A stretch of 64,000 nucleotides of DNA from Schaedlerella glycyrrhizinilytica_A. Its GTDB lineage: Bacteria > Bacillota > Clostridia > Lachnospirales > Lachnospiraceae. Shown here piece after piece: positions 7,058-16,151 of the stretch. The stretch is taken from assembly GCF_042852765.1 (NCBI RefSeq), contig NZ_AP031414.1, one strand, 5' to 3'. The notes beneath the pieces are model-generated. The model did not search any database. It was not told the origin of the DNA and saw nothing but the letters and a program-made list of their open reading frames with translations. Positions within the stretch are counted from its first letter, which is position 1, and every line of letters starts with the position of its first letter. A program made the position numbers and the translations under genes.

Positions 7058-8566
7058 GTGGATTCCCCGATCCATAGCATTCTCTGCCGCATCCATTTCT
7101 GCCAGTATCACCTTCTGCCGTTCCTCAAATAAAAGCCCTTTATTATATCGATAATAAGAATCCGATCCGTTTTCCTTGATAAACCACATACTATATGAAT
7201 TTGCATTTAATTCCGTGATAAAAAATACCATCTCCTGACTCTCTCCAAACGCATCTTCAAGAAAATCAAACACATTTTGCAGGATTTCTTTCACTTCTTC
7301 TGTTTTCGTCTCCAACGCTCCGGCTTCTTCTCCAAACCGTTCTTTCGTATATTCATACGCATCCATGTCAATTAAAAAGTTACCTTTCGTGTGTTTTACC
7401 ACATTTTCCATAAATGCTGTGACGCGCTTCCACATACGGAATTCTGCACGGTTCAGCATTTCCGCTCTCTCAAGTGCTTCCCAATCCGAAACTATTTTTT
7501 GCAGGATTTCCTCCGCTGTTACATGATCTCGTTCCTCCCGGTATGTCAGCATATACTCATACAGCTTCGACACAAACACATCCGTCTCATAACATTCCCT
7601 GAATAATTCGCTCAATTTTCCATTCAGAAGACTTACGATACTCAAATGTTCATCCAGAGCTGCGCTACGGATTTTCTGCAGCGTAGTCGGGCTCCATTTT
7701 CCGTTCAGGATGTCTTCTACTCCGTAGTCCGTCCGATATTTATAGTACAGTTCCAGATACCCGGCAAAATCTTTTGCGATCATCGGATGCTGGATATACT
7801 GAAAGACCACTTCCCTGTCCATCTTCGTTCCGATCGCTTCGTACGCCTGGATCAACTGGGATAAATCTTCCCATCCTCGTGCCGTCGCAAACCGTTTTCC
7901 GTCCACTGTCGTCTCCACCCGGTAGAAATTCTGCTTCCTCAATTCCAGATAAGAGATCACAGCCGGGTGGATTCCCTGCTGATAGGCATATTCTTTCCAC
8001 ACCTCAAAATCCGCTTCCACGTCGATCTTCTTCAGACGATCCAATGTTACCACATCAAATTCCCGGACAGATTTATTATATTCCGGCGGATTCCCCGCCG
8101 CCACGATGATCCATCCCTCCGGCACTTTCTGGTTGCCAAAGGTCTTTCCCTGAAGAAACTGCAGCATTGTCGGCGCCAACGTCTCCGACACGCAGTTGAT
8201 CTCATCGATAAACAAAATCCCCTCTTTGATTCCGGTCTGCTCGATCTTCTCATAGACCGAGGCAATGATCTCGCTCATCGTATATTCAGTCACGGAATAT
8301 GTCTGTCCACCGTAAACTTTTTCCTTAATAAAAGGAAGCCCCACCGCGCTTTGTCTCGTGTGGTGCGTGATCGTATATGCCACAAGCCCGATCTTACATT
8401 CTCTGGCGATCTGCTCCATGATCTGTGTCTTTCCGACTCCCGGGGGTCCCATCAGAAGCACCGGACGCTGACGCACTGCCGGGATCTTGTACTCGCCGAA
8501 TTCGTCTTTCGCCAGATAAGCTTCGATGGAATTTTTGATTTCCTGTTTCGCACGCTTTATATTCAT
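7043..8566 (-). CDS. MoxR-family AAA+ ATPase
   Basis: AAA+ ATPase of 507 aa. MoxR ATPases act as chaperones or remodelling motors, typically with a VWA-domain partner encoded alongside (as RavA-ViaA). Walker A is GPPGVGKT at residues 40-47 and Walker B ends in D121-E122 (ILFIDE); a sensor-1 Asn lies in AAGNPPE. The C-terminal 200 residues are a helical extension of unknown role. Last gene of an LRR-VWA-MoxR operon; the VWA gene ends 68 bases upstream. Client and process are unknown. Confidence 0.88.
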   Translation of the reverse strand: MNIKRAKQEIKNSIEAYLAKDEFGEYKIPAVRQRPVLLMGPPGVGKTQIMEQIARECKIGLVAYTITHHTRQSAVGLPFIKEKVYGGQTYSVTEYTMSEIIASVYEKIEQTGIKEGILFIDEINCVSETLAPTMLQFLQGKTFGNQKVPEGWIIVAAGNPPEYNKSVREFDVVTLDRLKKIDVEADFEVWKEYAYQQGIHPAVISYLELRKQNFYRVETTVDGKRFATARGWEDLSQLIQAYEAIGTKMDREVVFQYIQHPMIAKDFAGYLELYYKYRTDYGVEDILNGKWSPTTLQKIRSAALDEHLSIVSLLNGKLSELFRECYETDVFVSKLYEYMLTYREERDHVTAEEILQKIVSDWEALERAEMLNRAEFRMWKRVTAFMENVVKHTKGNFLIDMDAYEYTKERFGEEAGALETKTEEVKEILQNVFDFLEDAFGESQEMVFFITELNANSYSMWFIKENGSDSYYRYNKGLLFEERQKVILAEMDAAENAMDRGIHFTEK

Positions 8567-8634
8567 TGCTCCCGCATTCTCCTTTTCTTCTTTTTCTCTC
8601 TCAGACTTTCTTTTGTTTATTTCATTTCCTCCGA

Positions 8635-10002
8635 TTATTCCAATGTTTCATCCAGCATGATTTTCATTGCCCACGGCGGTACCTGCCGCTCTTCTGCTTC
8701 CTCCTCAGCAAATACAAACGCGGTCTGATACCCCGGCATCTTTTCCGGATAAATGCCATAACCGTCCGTAAAATAAAGCAGCCCGCGCAGATGTTCAAAT
8801 TCCCCGTCCCGGATCAGTTGATCCACATAGGAAAATGCCGGACGGAAATCCGTTCCACCCTCCCCGTAAAGAGTCAGATTTTCCATATACGTCTCCAAAT
8901 CCTCTGCGCAGGTGATCTTTACATCCGACTGCACTTCTTCGTCACACTGGATGATATGCACATTGACTTTTTTAAAAAAACTTTCGCTTCTTCCGAGCAC
9001 ATCATAAGTCACTTCCAGAAACTTTTTCACCAACTCCCCGGAACAGGACATCGACGTATCGATCACAACCGCAAATTCCTCAATCTTTTTGACTTCCTTT
9101 GTCTCCTGCGGTTCGATCAGCGGCATATTGCCGTAAAGCGACAATCCATAGCTGTAAAATGTATAGTCAAATGTATCCGCATCGACTCCCAGTTCCTCTC
9201 TGTAAACCGAAAACTTTCTTAAGAACTCCCTGTAATCATATCGTTCCCGATTCTCCACTCGGACCTGCCCTAACAGATCCCCACTTTTCTCCGACGCTTC
9301 CTTGGAAAACGTCTCCAGATCGGTTTCCATTTCTTCGTTGATCTCCTGCCACTTCCGGTTCAGCTCCGGGTTCGGCGGCTTCTCATCCGGACTTTTATTT
9401 TCCCAATACCGATGATCGTCCACATAAAATTCCTGCCGTAATTTCTGCCACTTTTCCTCTGTCAGATCCCATTTTCGAAGCAGGCGAAAAATACGCTCGG
9501 CATTTAAGACTTTCCCATCCGCTTCCCGCTCCAACCGTCCATAAGTGTCTCTGCGAAGCAGACTTTTCGAATACCGCACCGACCGATGGTAATTTCCGTC
9601 GATCAAACGCTCGATCGCAATATCACAACTTAAATCCCACAGAAAAAACACCGCTTCCCGCTCTGTTTCCCCGAACGAAATCTGTTTGACCATATGGCGG
9701 AACAGACAATGGTACACCATATGCAGATACCCACGGTTCACAAGAATCCGGTTTTCCCGGTACAGACCGCCCAGCTCCCTCGGATGAAAATAGATCGCCC
9801 CGCCGTCTGTACCAAATGGATGCACTTCCGAATCCATCTGATATACAAAACTGCTCAAAGCGACATCCAAAAAACGCATGCCAAGATATAGTTCATCCCG
9901 GGATGCCGCCAGAATCTGCTCGCCGATCCGCCGAAGCCTTTCTATATTCTCCTGTCCGTTTTCGTATTCCATCCCATGTTCCAACTTCTCACTCAAAATC
10001 AT
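8635..10002 (-). CDS. VWA-like (DUF2201) protein, MoxR partner
   Basis: 455-aa cytosolic protein with a DUF2201-type N-terminal region and a C-terminal von Willebrand A domain. The MIDAS motif DTSMS lies near residue 312 and a TDG segment near residue 420. The metallopeptidase-like region carries HMVYH at residues 94-98 where related proteins have HExxH: the catalytic Glu is a Met, so peptidase activity is unlikely. It sits between the LRR protein (8 bases upstream) and the MoxR ATPase. By analogy with ViaA it may link the ATPase to its client. An ATG at 9972 is an alternative start. Confidence 0.82.
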   Translation of the reverse strand: MILSEKLEHGMEYENGQENIERLRRIGEQILAASRDELYLGMRFLDVALSSFVYQMDSEVHPFGTDGGAIYFHPRELGGLYRENRILVNRGYLHMVYHCLFRHMVKQISFGETEREAVFFLWDLSCDIAIERLIDGNYHRSVRYSKSLLRRDTYGRLEREADGKVLNAERIFRLLRKWDLTEEKWQKLRQEFYVDDHRYWENKSPDEKPPNPELNRKWQEINEEMETDLETFSKEASEKSGDLLGQVRVENRERYDYREFLRKFSVYREELGVDADTFDYTFYSYGLSLYGNMPLIEPQETKEVKKIEEFAVVIDTSMSCSGELVKKFLEVTYDVLGRSESFFKKVNVHIIQCDEEVQSDVKITCAEDLETYMENLTLYGEGGTDFRPAFSYVDQLIRDGEFEHLRGLLYFTDGYGIYPEKMPGYQTAFVFAEEEAEERQVPPWAMKIMLDETLE

Positions 10003-10010
10003 ATTCTTCT

Positions 10011-11060
10011 CTATAATTCAAATTTCCTTTTTTTTGCTCCCGTTTTTTTGGGAAACAATCGTTGCCGTTCATTCATCAAAAATCCGGCGGCTTCTGCTTT
10101 CCCGAGATCTGCCGCCGAAACTGCCGCCGCTTCCAGAACATCTTCTTTCCAAAGTCCGTAGACGCTGATCTGTCCAAGCCGGTCGATCCGGTCTGTTTTT
10201 ATCAGATGTTCCACGATCTGCCCTAACTGCCCGGAAAGATACGTTTCATAATTCTTTCGAGCCCGCTTGCTCAGTCCGTGCGGATATTCCATCCGCCAAA
10301 ACACCAGATCTTCCAACACGTCCCGAGGCTCCTGTGCTTCCGCAAGCACGAACAGTTCGTCATATTTCCGGTAATCCAATTCCCTGCTGTAAAAACACTG
10401 CCGATAATTATTTCCCGTACCGTGGTGCTGTGTAAATAAAATCCGTGCCGGCGTATTTTCCACCGCCTCCTCGTAATGCTCCGGAAAAACCAGTTTTACA
10501 ACTTCCGTTTCCCGATCTGCACTCCGCTGATTTACGGTTTGCGGATCCGTACTCTGCAAATTTACATCCTGCTGATCCACAATTTTCACATATTTTCTGT
10601 AAAAAGTCACGTCAATCCGCTGCCACAATTCTCCCAGTATTTCTTTCACACAAGATTTTTCACCGTCCATCAGAAATACATTCAATTCCCGAAGTTTTCC
10701 GCAGCCGGTAAACGCGCCGCTGCCGATCCGGTAAAGCCGGTCAGAAAAAGTAAGTTTCTTAAGCTTCCTGCATCCGTAAAAAATATAGTTCCCGATCTCC
10801 TGCACCGTTTCCGGAAACACCACCTCGGCGATCTTCTCTCCTGCCAGAAGCTGTTCCCTGTCTTCTTCCAAAAATCCGTCTTCCGTCCGGTATTCCAGCA
10901 CATCTTGATCTTCCGATGATTTCTTGTCCGAAAATGTATATGCCGCCACGGCACGCACTGTGATCTCCCCGATCTTCTCCGGAACAACAACCGTTTCTCC
11001 CGTACCGAAACACCGTACAATTTCCGCATATCCATCCCGTATCCGATATTGTATCCTCAT
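10011..11060 (-). CDS. leucine-rich-repeat (BspA-type) protein of the MoxR-VWA operon
   Basis: 349-aa protein without a signal peptide. Residues about 10-130 hold degenerate BspA/TpLRR-type repeats (for example the IGNYIFYGCRKLKKLTF unit and the next one with GAFTGCGKLREL). A Gln/Asp-rich linker follows (about 160-185), then a helical C-terminal half of no recognised family. It heads the operon with a near-consensus promoter and lies 8 bases from the VWA gene. A role as recognition or scaffold subunit is inference only. Confidence 0.75.
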   Translation of the reverse strand: MRIQYRIRDGYAEIVRCFGTGETVVVPEKIGEITVRAVAAYTFSDKKSSEDQDVLEYRTEDGFLEEDREQLLAGEKIAEVVFPETVQEIGNYIFYGCRKLKKLTFSDRLYRIGSGAFTGCGKLRELNVFLMDGEKSCVKEILGELWQRIDVTFYRKYVKIVDQQDVNLQSTDPQTVNQRSADRETEVVKLVFPEHYEEAVENTPARILFTQHHGTGNNYRQCFYSRELDYRKYDELFVLAEAQEPRDVLEDLVFWRMEYPHGLSKRARKNYETYLSGQLGQIVEHLIKTDRIDRLGQISVYGLWKEDVLEAAAVSAADLGKAEAAGFLMNERQRLFPKKTGAKKRKFEL

Positions 11061-11095
11061 TCAAATCCCCTTGCTGTTTTTAAAAATCCATCCTC

Positions 11096-11124
11096 ATTTT
11101 AGCCTTTACTAACCGCGCTGTCAA
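11096..11124 (-). promoter_or_regulatory. promoter of the LRR-VWA-MoxR operon
   Basis: Perfect TTGACA (11124-11119), 17-nt spacer and TAAAAT (11101-11096) on the minus strand, suggesting strong, possibly constitutive expression. Confidence 0.7.
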
Positions 11125-11198
11125 TATCGGCTCTGCTCTGGGTAAAAAGAGGGATCTCCCATATTACATTAGAAGAAATTGGCAAAAACAGCGCCACG

Positions 11199-12311
11199 TC
11201 ACTGACTCTTCGGAAGAAAAATACTGAACACACTTCCCTGTCCTTTCAGGGAAGTACCTCCCCCTTGGGTCTCGGCGGCTCCCTCCGTAATTTCCGCTCT
11301 CCAGGCTTCCGTTCTCCAGACTTCTGCTTTCACATATCCGTTTTCCTGATTCAGGATCTTTCTCGTCAGATAAAGTCCCAGACCGACACCCTCTTTCACA
11401 AGTGCCGCATTATTTCCGCGATAAAACCGTTGATAAACCTTGCCGTATTCCGCCCGCGTAAGCGGTACTCCGTAATTTTTCACATCAATCCGGACAACCA
11501 TCGGATATTCTTCCATCGACACGATAATTTTCCGACCTTTTTCCCCGTATTTCACCGCATTGTCCAACAGATTGAACAGCGCTTCCTCGGTCCATCGTCT
11601 GTCATATACGCCGCAAATATCCTGTGCTCCCTCCAGACAGATCTCCTGTCCGTTTTGCTCGGCTTTCCATGCAATCTGATCGATCGCCGCCAGCACCATC
11701 TCCAAAATCGGCTGTTCGGTCGGACGCATCTGCATCACATCTTCCTCCAGCCGGATCGCCTTTGTAAATCCGTCTCCGAACCCCCCCAGTTTCTCAACCT
11801 GGCTGTCAATGATCCGGCAGATCTTCTCCCGTTCTCCCGGGGCAAATGTGTCTCTTTCCAGAAACCCGCAGTACATCTGGATGTTTGTGAGCGGCGTATT
11901 GATCTGATGTACAAGATCCGCGATCAGACCGCTCATTTCCCGGCGCATTTTCTCTTCCCTTTCCTTTGCCCCGTTGATGATCTCATACAGCTTCCAGATC
12001 TGGTTTTGAAATTTCCCCAAAGAAGATTCTTCTTCCATTCCAAAGAACTGCTTTTTTTGCCCGTCGATCAAGTGCTGGATACATGCGTTGATGCCGTTCA
12101 TCGTCCGGTTGATCGTTCTTCGGATCGCCCAATATCCGCAGCCGAATATGCACAGATTCCAGATCCCGTAGCCGGTACAGGCACTTATCCACACAAGAGG
12201 CGGTTTTTCGATCAGTTTTCCACATAGTAACACAAAAATCAGCAGGGATATCAACCATATCCCTGCCGTGATACATACAATCTTCCTGATTTTCCCCTGA
12301 TTATCGTACAT
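11199..12311 (-). CDS. sensor histidine kinase (orphan)
   Basis: Membrane sensor kinase of about 370 aa of the small type found beside antimicrobial-peptide ABC exporters. Two membrane segments (about residues 10-32 and 39-62) enclose a very short loop. The H-box is LVHQINTPL with H135, followed by N-box NLLDNAVKYGEKG and G-box GVGLGLYL. The start at 12311 is chosen because GGAG lies 8 bases upstream; two upstream ATG codons are too close or lack a site. The usual cognate response regulator is absent, and the preceding transporter is decayed, so its output is unclear. Confidence 0.85.
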   Translation of the reverse strand: MYDNQGKIRKIVCITAGIWLISLLIFVLLCGKLIEKPPLVWISACTGYGIWNLCIFGCGYWAIRRTINRTMNGINACIQHLIDGQKKQFFGMEEESSLGKFQNQIWKLYEIINGAKEREEKMRREMSGLIADLVHQINTPLTNIQMYCGFLERDTFAPGEREKICRIIDSQVEKLGGFGDGFTKAIRLEEDVMQMRPTEQPILEMVLAAIDQIAWKAEQNGQEICLEGAQDICGVYDRRWTEEALFNLLDNAVKYGEKGRKIIVSMEEYPMVVRIDVKNYGVPLTRAEYGKVYQRFYRGNNAALVKEGVGLGLYLTRKILNQENGYVKAEVWRTEAWRAEITEGAAETQGGGTSLKGQGSVFSIFLPKSQ

Positions 12312-12325
12312 GTTCATCACTCCAC

Positions 12326-13258
12326 TTATATCCGATCCCGAATACATTTTTTATCCACAAAATTCCCATCCACAGGTTCTTCCACACGTTCTCCGCCGCG
12401 AAGTACGATCAGATTCAGCGTCATTTTCTGTCCCGGCTTCATCTCCATTCCAAGATGTTCCGCCATCGTGTCGGACAACAGGATCTCTTCCGGAACTTTC
12501 GGATATTCCCCGGAGATCAGGTCCACATACTGATGTCCGTAAAAAGAATCACTGACGCCAAGCAGGCGAACCGTCAGTCCTGCGAATTCTTTATTGTGCG
12601 GAGTCCCCTCGGTACAGAGTCTCGCCAGATCCGCCCACTCTACTTCCGGCTGTTCCAGCACTTTCTCATATACTTCCACTCCGCCCATGATCGCAGCGCC
12701 GTTGCATCCCGGTCCCGGATTCATCTGTTTTTCTTTGATCGTTGCCAGAACAGTTCCGATCTCCATCCCACACAAAACGGTGATCAGGATCGCTGTCAGC
12801 GCGATCGCTACTCTCTGCTGCTGTCCTCCCGATAACTGTCCCGGAAATGCTTTTCTTTTATTTTCAATCCCAAGCATTTTCATAATTCTGGAAATATATG
12901 CTTTGTCAACCTGACTGCCGTCCAGCTTCACCGGCATCACGATATTTTTGTAGACATTCAGCACGGACACCAGATTATAATTCTGAAAAATGAATCCGAT
13001 CTTTCTTCTTCGGAACACCGTCAGTTCATCCTGCGTCATCTTGGAAATGTCCTGCCCGTCGATGATCACCCGCCCCTCATCCGGCGTGTCCAGTCCGCCG
13101 ACAAGATTTAAGATCGTACTTTTTCCGGATCCGCTCGTTCCGACAATCGCGACAAATTCGCCGCTCGCCACCGAAAAACTGCTGTGATCCACTGCTTTCA
13201 CAAGACTTTCGCCTTTTCCGTAATATTTTACCAGATTTTCTGCTTTTAAAATTTCCAT
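12326..13258 (-). pseudogene. in-frame chimera of ABC ATPase and FtsX-like permease (deletion fusion)
   Basis: A 310-codon open frame joining two normally separate proteins of a bacitracin/peptide-type exporter. Residues 1-150 are the ATPase: Walker A GTSGSGKS at 40-47, Q-loop Q92, signature LSGGQQQR at 142-149. At VAIA (about 150-153) it switches to the first membrane helix of the permease (LTAILITVL) and its extracellular domain, then stops early. Walker B, D-loop and switch His are gone, as is most of the permease, so it cannot work as a transporter. The likely cause is a deletion at a short VAIA-coding homology. It lies 14 bases before the histidine kinase. Confidence 0.85.
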
Positions 13259-13482
13259 GATCGTTCCTCCTTGTTCGCTGTCTTACCTGATCTGTTCTGT
13301 CTGATGTCAGTATACAAGGAAGTTCTTACAATCCTCTTACAACTTACAACAATTTTATTTTTTGTGATTTTATTCATAGTTTATTTTCTATAAAGATATA
13401 TGTTTTCATGTATTTTACACTATATATTTTTCCGGTTATCCTAAATATAAGATCATAAATATGATATTTTACGGAGGTTTCC

Positions 13483-14397
13483 ATGAAATTTGCAATCCTG
13501 CTGTTTAATCAAAATCTTATTATGTTATTTTATCTCCTAATCGGATATTTTCTCATGCGAAGAAAACTGGTTGGTTTGCAAGGAAGTTCAGACATTGCCC
13601 GGCTTTTGCTTTATATCGTCATGCCGACGGCAATTCTCAATTCCTATCAGACTACTTTTACTATGGAGAAATTAAAAGCGCTCGGAATCTCTTTTTCTGC
13701 TGCCGCACTGGCGCTTTTCCTTTCTATCCTTTTAAGCCGTTTGTTTTTTTCAGCCGATCAGGCAACAGAACGGTTCGGCGCTGCCTTTTCCAATGCCGGA
13801 TTTATCGGGATCCCGCTTGTGCAGATGACTTTTGGAAATGAAGCCGTCTTTTATGTTTCTTCTTTTGTTGCTCTGCTCAATATTTTGCAGTGGACATACG
13901 GAGTAATGCTTCTGACAGGCGACCGAAAATATCTCTCTTTCCAAAAGATCCGTACAAACCCGATCGTTCTGAGTTTCCTCGGTGGACTGCTCCTTTTTAT
14001 CCTGCCGTTCTCCCTCCCGGAAATCATCAGCGGTCCAATCCGTACGCTTGCTTCCATGAACGGACCGTTGGCAATGATCGTCCTCGGGACTTACCTTGCG
14101 CAGATTCCATTGAGATCACTCTGGAGAGACCGCACCGCATATAAATGTACTTTTGTAAGACTGATTGTGATCCCACTGTTCACCATGCTGCTTTTCCTGC
14201 TGCTTCCTGCAGATTTGCATACATTAAAACTGACGATTCTGATCGCCGCCTCCGCTCCGGTCGGATCCAACGTCGCTATTTTCGCACAGCTCTATGACCA
14301 AGATTATGTAGGTGCCGTCCGTGAAGTTTGTCTGAGCACTCTGCTCTGCATTGTCACACTTCCTCTATTGATCGGAATCGCCGATTGTATTTTATAA
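13483..14397 (+). CDS. AEC (auxin efflux carrier) family transporter
   Basis: 304-aa polytopic membrane protein of the AEC/BART family, which exports or takes up organic anions such as malate. About ten hydrophobic helices are visible, with helix-breaking motifs such as AFSNAGFIGIPLVQ in the middle. GGAGG lies just upstream of the ATG. The 3' end overlaps the convergent LysR gene by 44 bases. Substrate unknown; proximity suggests control by that LysR protein. Confidence 0.88.
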   Translation: MKFAILLFNQNLIMLFYLLIGYFLMRRKLVGLQGSSDIARLLLYIVMPTAILNSYQTTFTMEKLKALGISFSAAALALFLSILLSRLFFSADQATERFGAAFSNAGFIGIPLVQMTFGNEAVFYVSSFVALLNILQWTYGVMLLTGDRKYLSFQKIRTNPIVLSFLGGLLLFILPFSLPEIISGPIRTLASMNGPLAMIVLGTYLAQIPLRSLWRDRTAYKCTFVRLIVIPLFTMLLFLLLPADLHTLKLTILIAASAPVGSNVAIFAQLYDQDYVGAVREVCLSTLLCIVTLPLLIGIADCIL

Positions 14398-15271
14398 AAT
14401 AGTCTGTGATAATATTTTTACAAAGAATAAACGCTTCGGTTTGATATAAATCCGGATCCCATTCCATGATCAGGTAACGCTCCATCGGAAGATCATGAAC
14501 TGCTTTCAATACCGCAGTATCTTCCGCAAACCGATACCAGGTATATTCCGGAACAAATGCACAGCCCAGATTTAATTTTAAAAACTGACGCATCATCGCC
14601 GGCGAATCTACATAAGTCGTAATTTCCGGCTCCCAGACAATTTCGCCGGTAAATATCCGTATGATCTGCGCAAGATCACTTTGAACACCCAGACTAATGA
14701 ACGGCTCCCCCTTTAAGTCCTCCGCAAGAAGCGTTTCTTTCTCCGTAAGTGGATGGGACTTTGGAAGCAATAGACGGATCGGTTCTTTCATCAGAATCTG
14801 CTTTGTTTCGTCTCCTCTTTTCGCTTTGATCTTTTGCGAAAATTTTGCTGTCGAATACAACCGCAGCATCGGGAGCCCCTCCTCTGCATCCTTCGGATCT
14901 TTCACGATACGCAGATGGATATGAGGATCTGCTTTCTGAATTTGTTTTACGATTTCCGGAAGCAAAAGCGAAGCTGAGGATACGCACAATATCACTTGTT
15001 TTTCTTTTTTCTCCGTGTGCTCTGCAAGTTCCAGTTTCGCATTGTTCAAAGCTGAAAAAATCTGGTCTGTATATTTTAAGAAAATGACGCCGTTTTCATT
15101 CAGCACAAGCCTTTTTCCGATGCGGTCAAATAAGGAAATCCCAAGTTCATTTTCCAGACGTTTCAACATCTGACTCAACGACGGCTGTGCAATATGCAGT
15201 TTTTCTGCTGTCCGGGATAAATGACCACTGTGTGCAATTTCCCGGAAATACCATAATTGTAACAATTCCAT
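14354..15271 (-). CDS. LysR-family transcriptional regulator
   Basis: 305-aa regulator with an N-terminal winged helix (residues about 1-60; TAEKLHIAQPSLSQMLKRLE recognition region) and a LysR substrate-binding domain (about 90-290). It is divergent from the SGNH hydrolase gene, with 79 bases between starts, the usual arrangement for autoregulation and control of the divergent gene. It also converges on and overlaps the AEC gene. Effector unknown. Confidence 0.9.
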   Translation of the reverse strand: MELLQLWYFREIAHSGHLSRTAEKLHIAQPSLSQMLKRLENELGISLFDRIGKRLVLNENGVIFLKYTDQIFSALNNAKLELAEHTEKKEKQVILCVSSASLLLPEIVKQIQKADPHIHLRIVKDPKDAEEGLPMLRLYSTAKFSQKIKAKRGDETKQILMKEPIRLLLPKSHPLTEKETLLAEDLKGEPFISLGVQSDLAQIIRIFTGEIVWEPEITTYVDSPAMMRQFLKLNLGCAFVPEYTWYRFAEDTAVLKAVHDLPMERYLIMEWDPDLYQTEAFILCKNIITDYFIKYNRRFRSIEEV

Positions 15272-15350
15272 ATAAAAACCTCACATTCTGAATGTAAATT
15301 CTGTATGTTAAAAAATCAATTTATAAAACAATGAAAAGGAGACTTACGCA

Positions 15351-16022
15351 ATGGACATCGAAAAAATCTTCAAAGCCAACATGAAACGGGAGCAATCAGA
15401 AAAAATCGCCAAGTACAATGTACTGAACACATTTGCACAAAAAGGAAAGATTCTGTTCACCGGTTCTTCCCTAATGGAACAATTTCCGATCAACGAACTG
15501 CTCATGACTGCGGGTATGAAACAGATCGTTTATAACCGTGGTGTCGGTGGATTTACAACTGATGATATGCTGAAATACATGGACACTCAGATTTTCGATG
15601 TTGAACCATCTAAGATTTTCATCAATATCGGAACAAATGACATCAGCAACCCTAGCGTTTCTTTTGAAACTGCCCTGACGCACATGCTTTGTAATTACAC
15701 GGAAATCTTAACCCAGATCCAGACGAGACTGCCGAAAACCGATGTTTATCTAATGGCATACTATCCGGTCAATGAAACGGATAAAGTTCCGGACGGCGAA
15801 TGGGGAAAAACGCTTTTCGTCAACAGAAACAACCATAATATTCCGATTGCCAACACCGAGATCCAAAAACTTGCAAAAACTTTCGGCTTCCATTACATCA
15901 ACGTCAATGCCGGCTTAACGGACGAACGAGATATGCTGAAAAAAGAATATACCGTAGAGGGTGTTCATATGTATGCCAATGCTTATCAGATCATCTTGAA
16001 AAATATGAAACCATACCTGTAA
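15351..16022 (+). CDS. SGNH/GDSL-type esterase
   Basis: 223-aa cytosolic SGNH hydrolase; no signal peptide. Block I is GSS with the likely nucleophile S40, block II Gly lies in NRGVGG, block III is GTND, and the block V His lies in EGVHMY. Families of this size deacetylate sugars or hydrolyse short esters; the exact substrate is not readable. AAGGAG precedes the ATG. It is monocistronic and divergent from the LysR gene. Confidence 0.87.
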   Translation: MDIEKIFKANMKREQSEKIAKYNVLNTFAQKGKILFTGSSLMEQFPINELLMTAGMKQIVYNRGVGGFTTDDMLKYMDTQIFDVEPSKIFINIGTNDISNPSVSFETALTHMLCNYTEILTQIQTRLPKTDVYLMAYYPVNETDKVPDGEWGKTLFVNRNNHNIPIANTEIQKLAKTFGFHYINVNAGLTDERDMLKKEYTVEGVHMYANAYQIILKNMKPYL

Positions 16023-16096
16023 AACACATATTCTTCCGGATAAGTACATCATATATCAGCATGACCGCCATGTGAAATCCATCATTTTCATAAAAA

Positions 16097-16138
16097 GCTT
16101 CCACCAGGTAGGATTTACTCCTACAAGGTGGAAGTTTG
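16097..16138. terminator. bidirectional terminator between the SGNH gene and the Rpn gene
   Basis: GCTTCCACC (16097-16105) pairs with GGTGGAAG (16127-16134), with an inner GTAGGA/TCCTAC stem; A and T runs flank it on both sides. Confidence 0.7.
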
Positions 16139-16151
16139 TCTTATCCCTCGA

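Noticed and set aside
12326..12370. C-terminal KKCIRDRI of the ABC fusion looks like the known Nextera-adapter translation artefact (CIRDR)
   Set aside because: The DNA there (TGT ATT CGG GAT CGG) differs from the adapter TGTATAAGAGACAG, so contamination is not supported.
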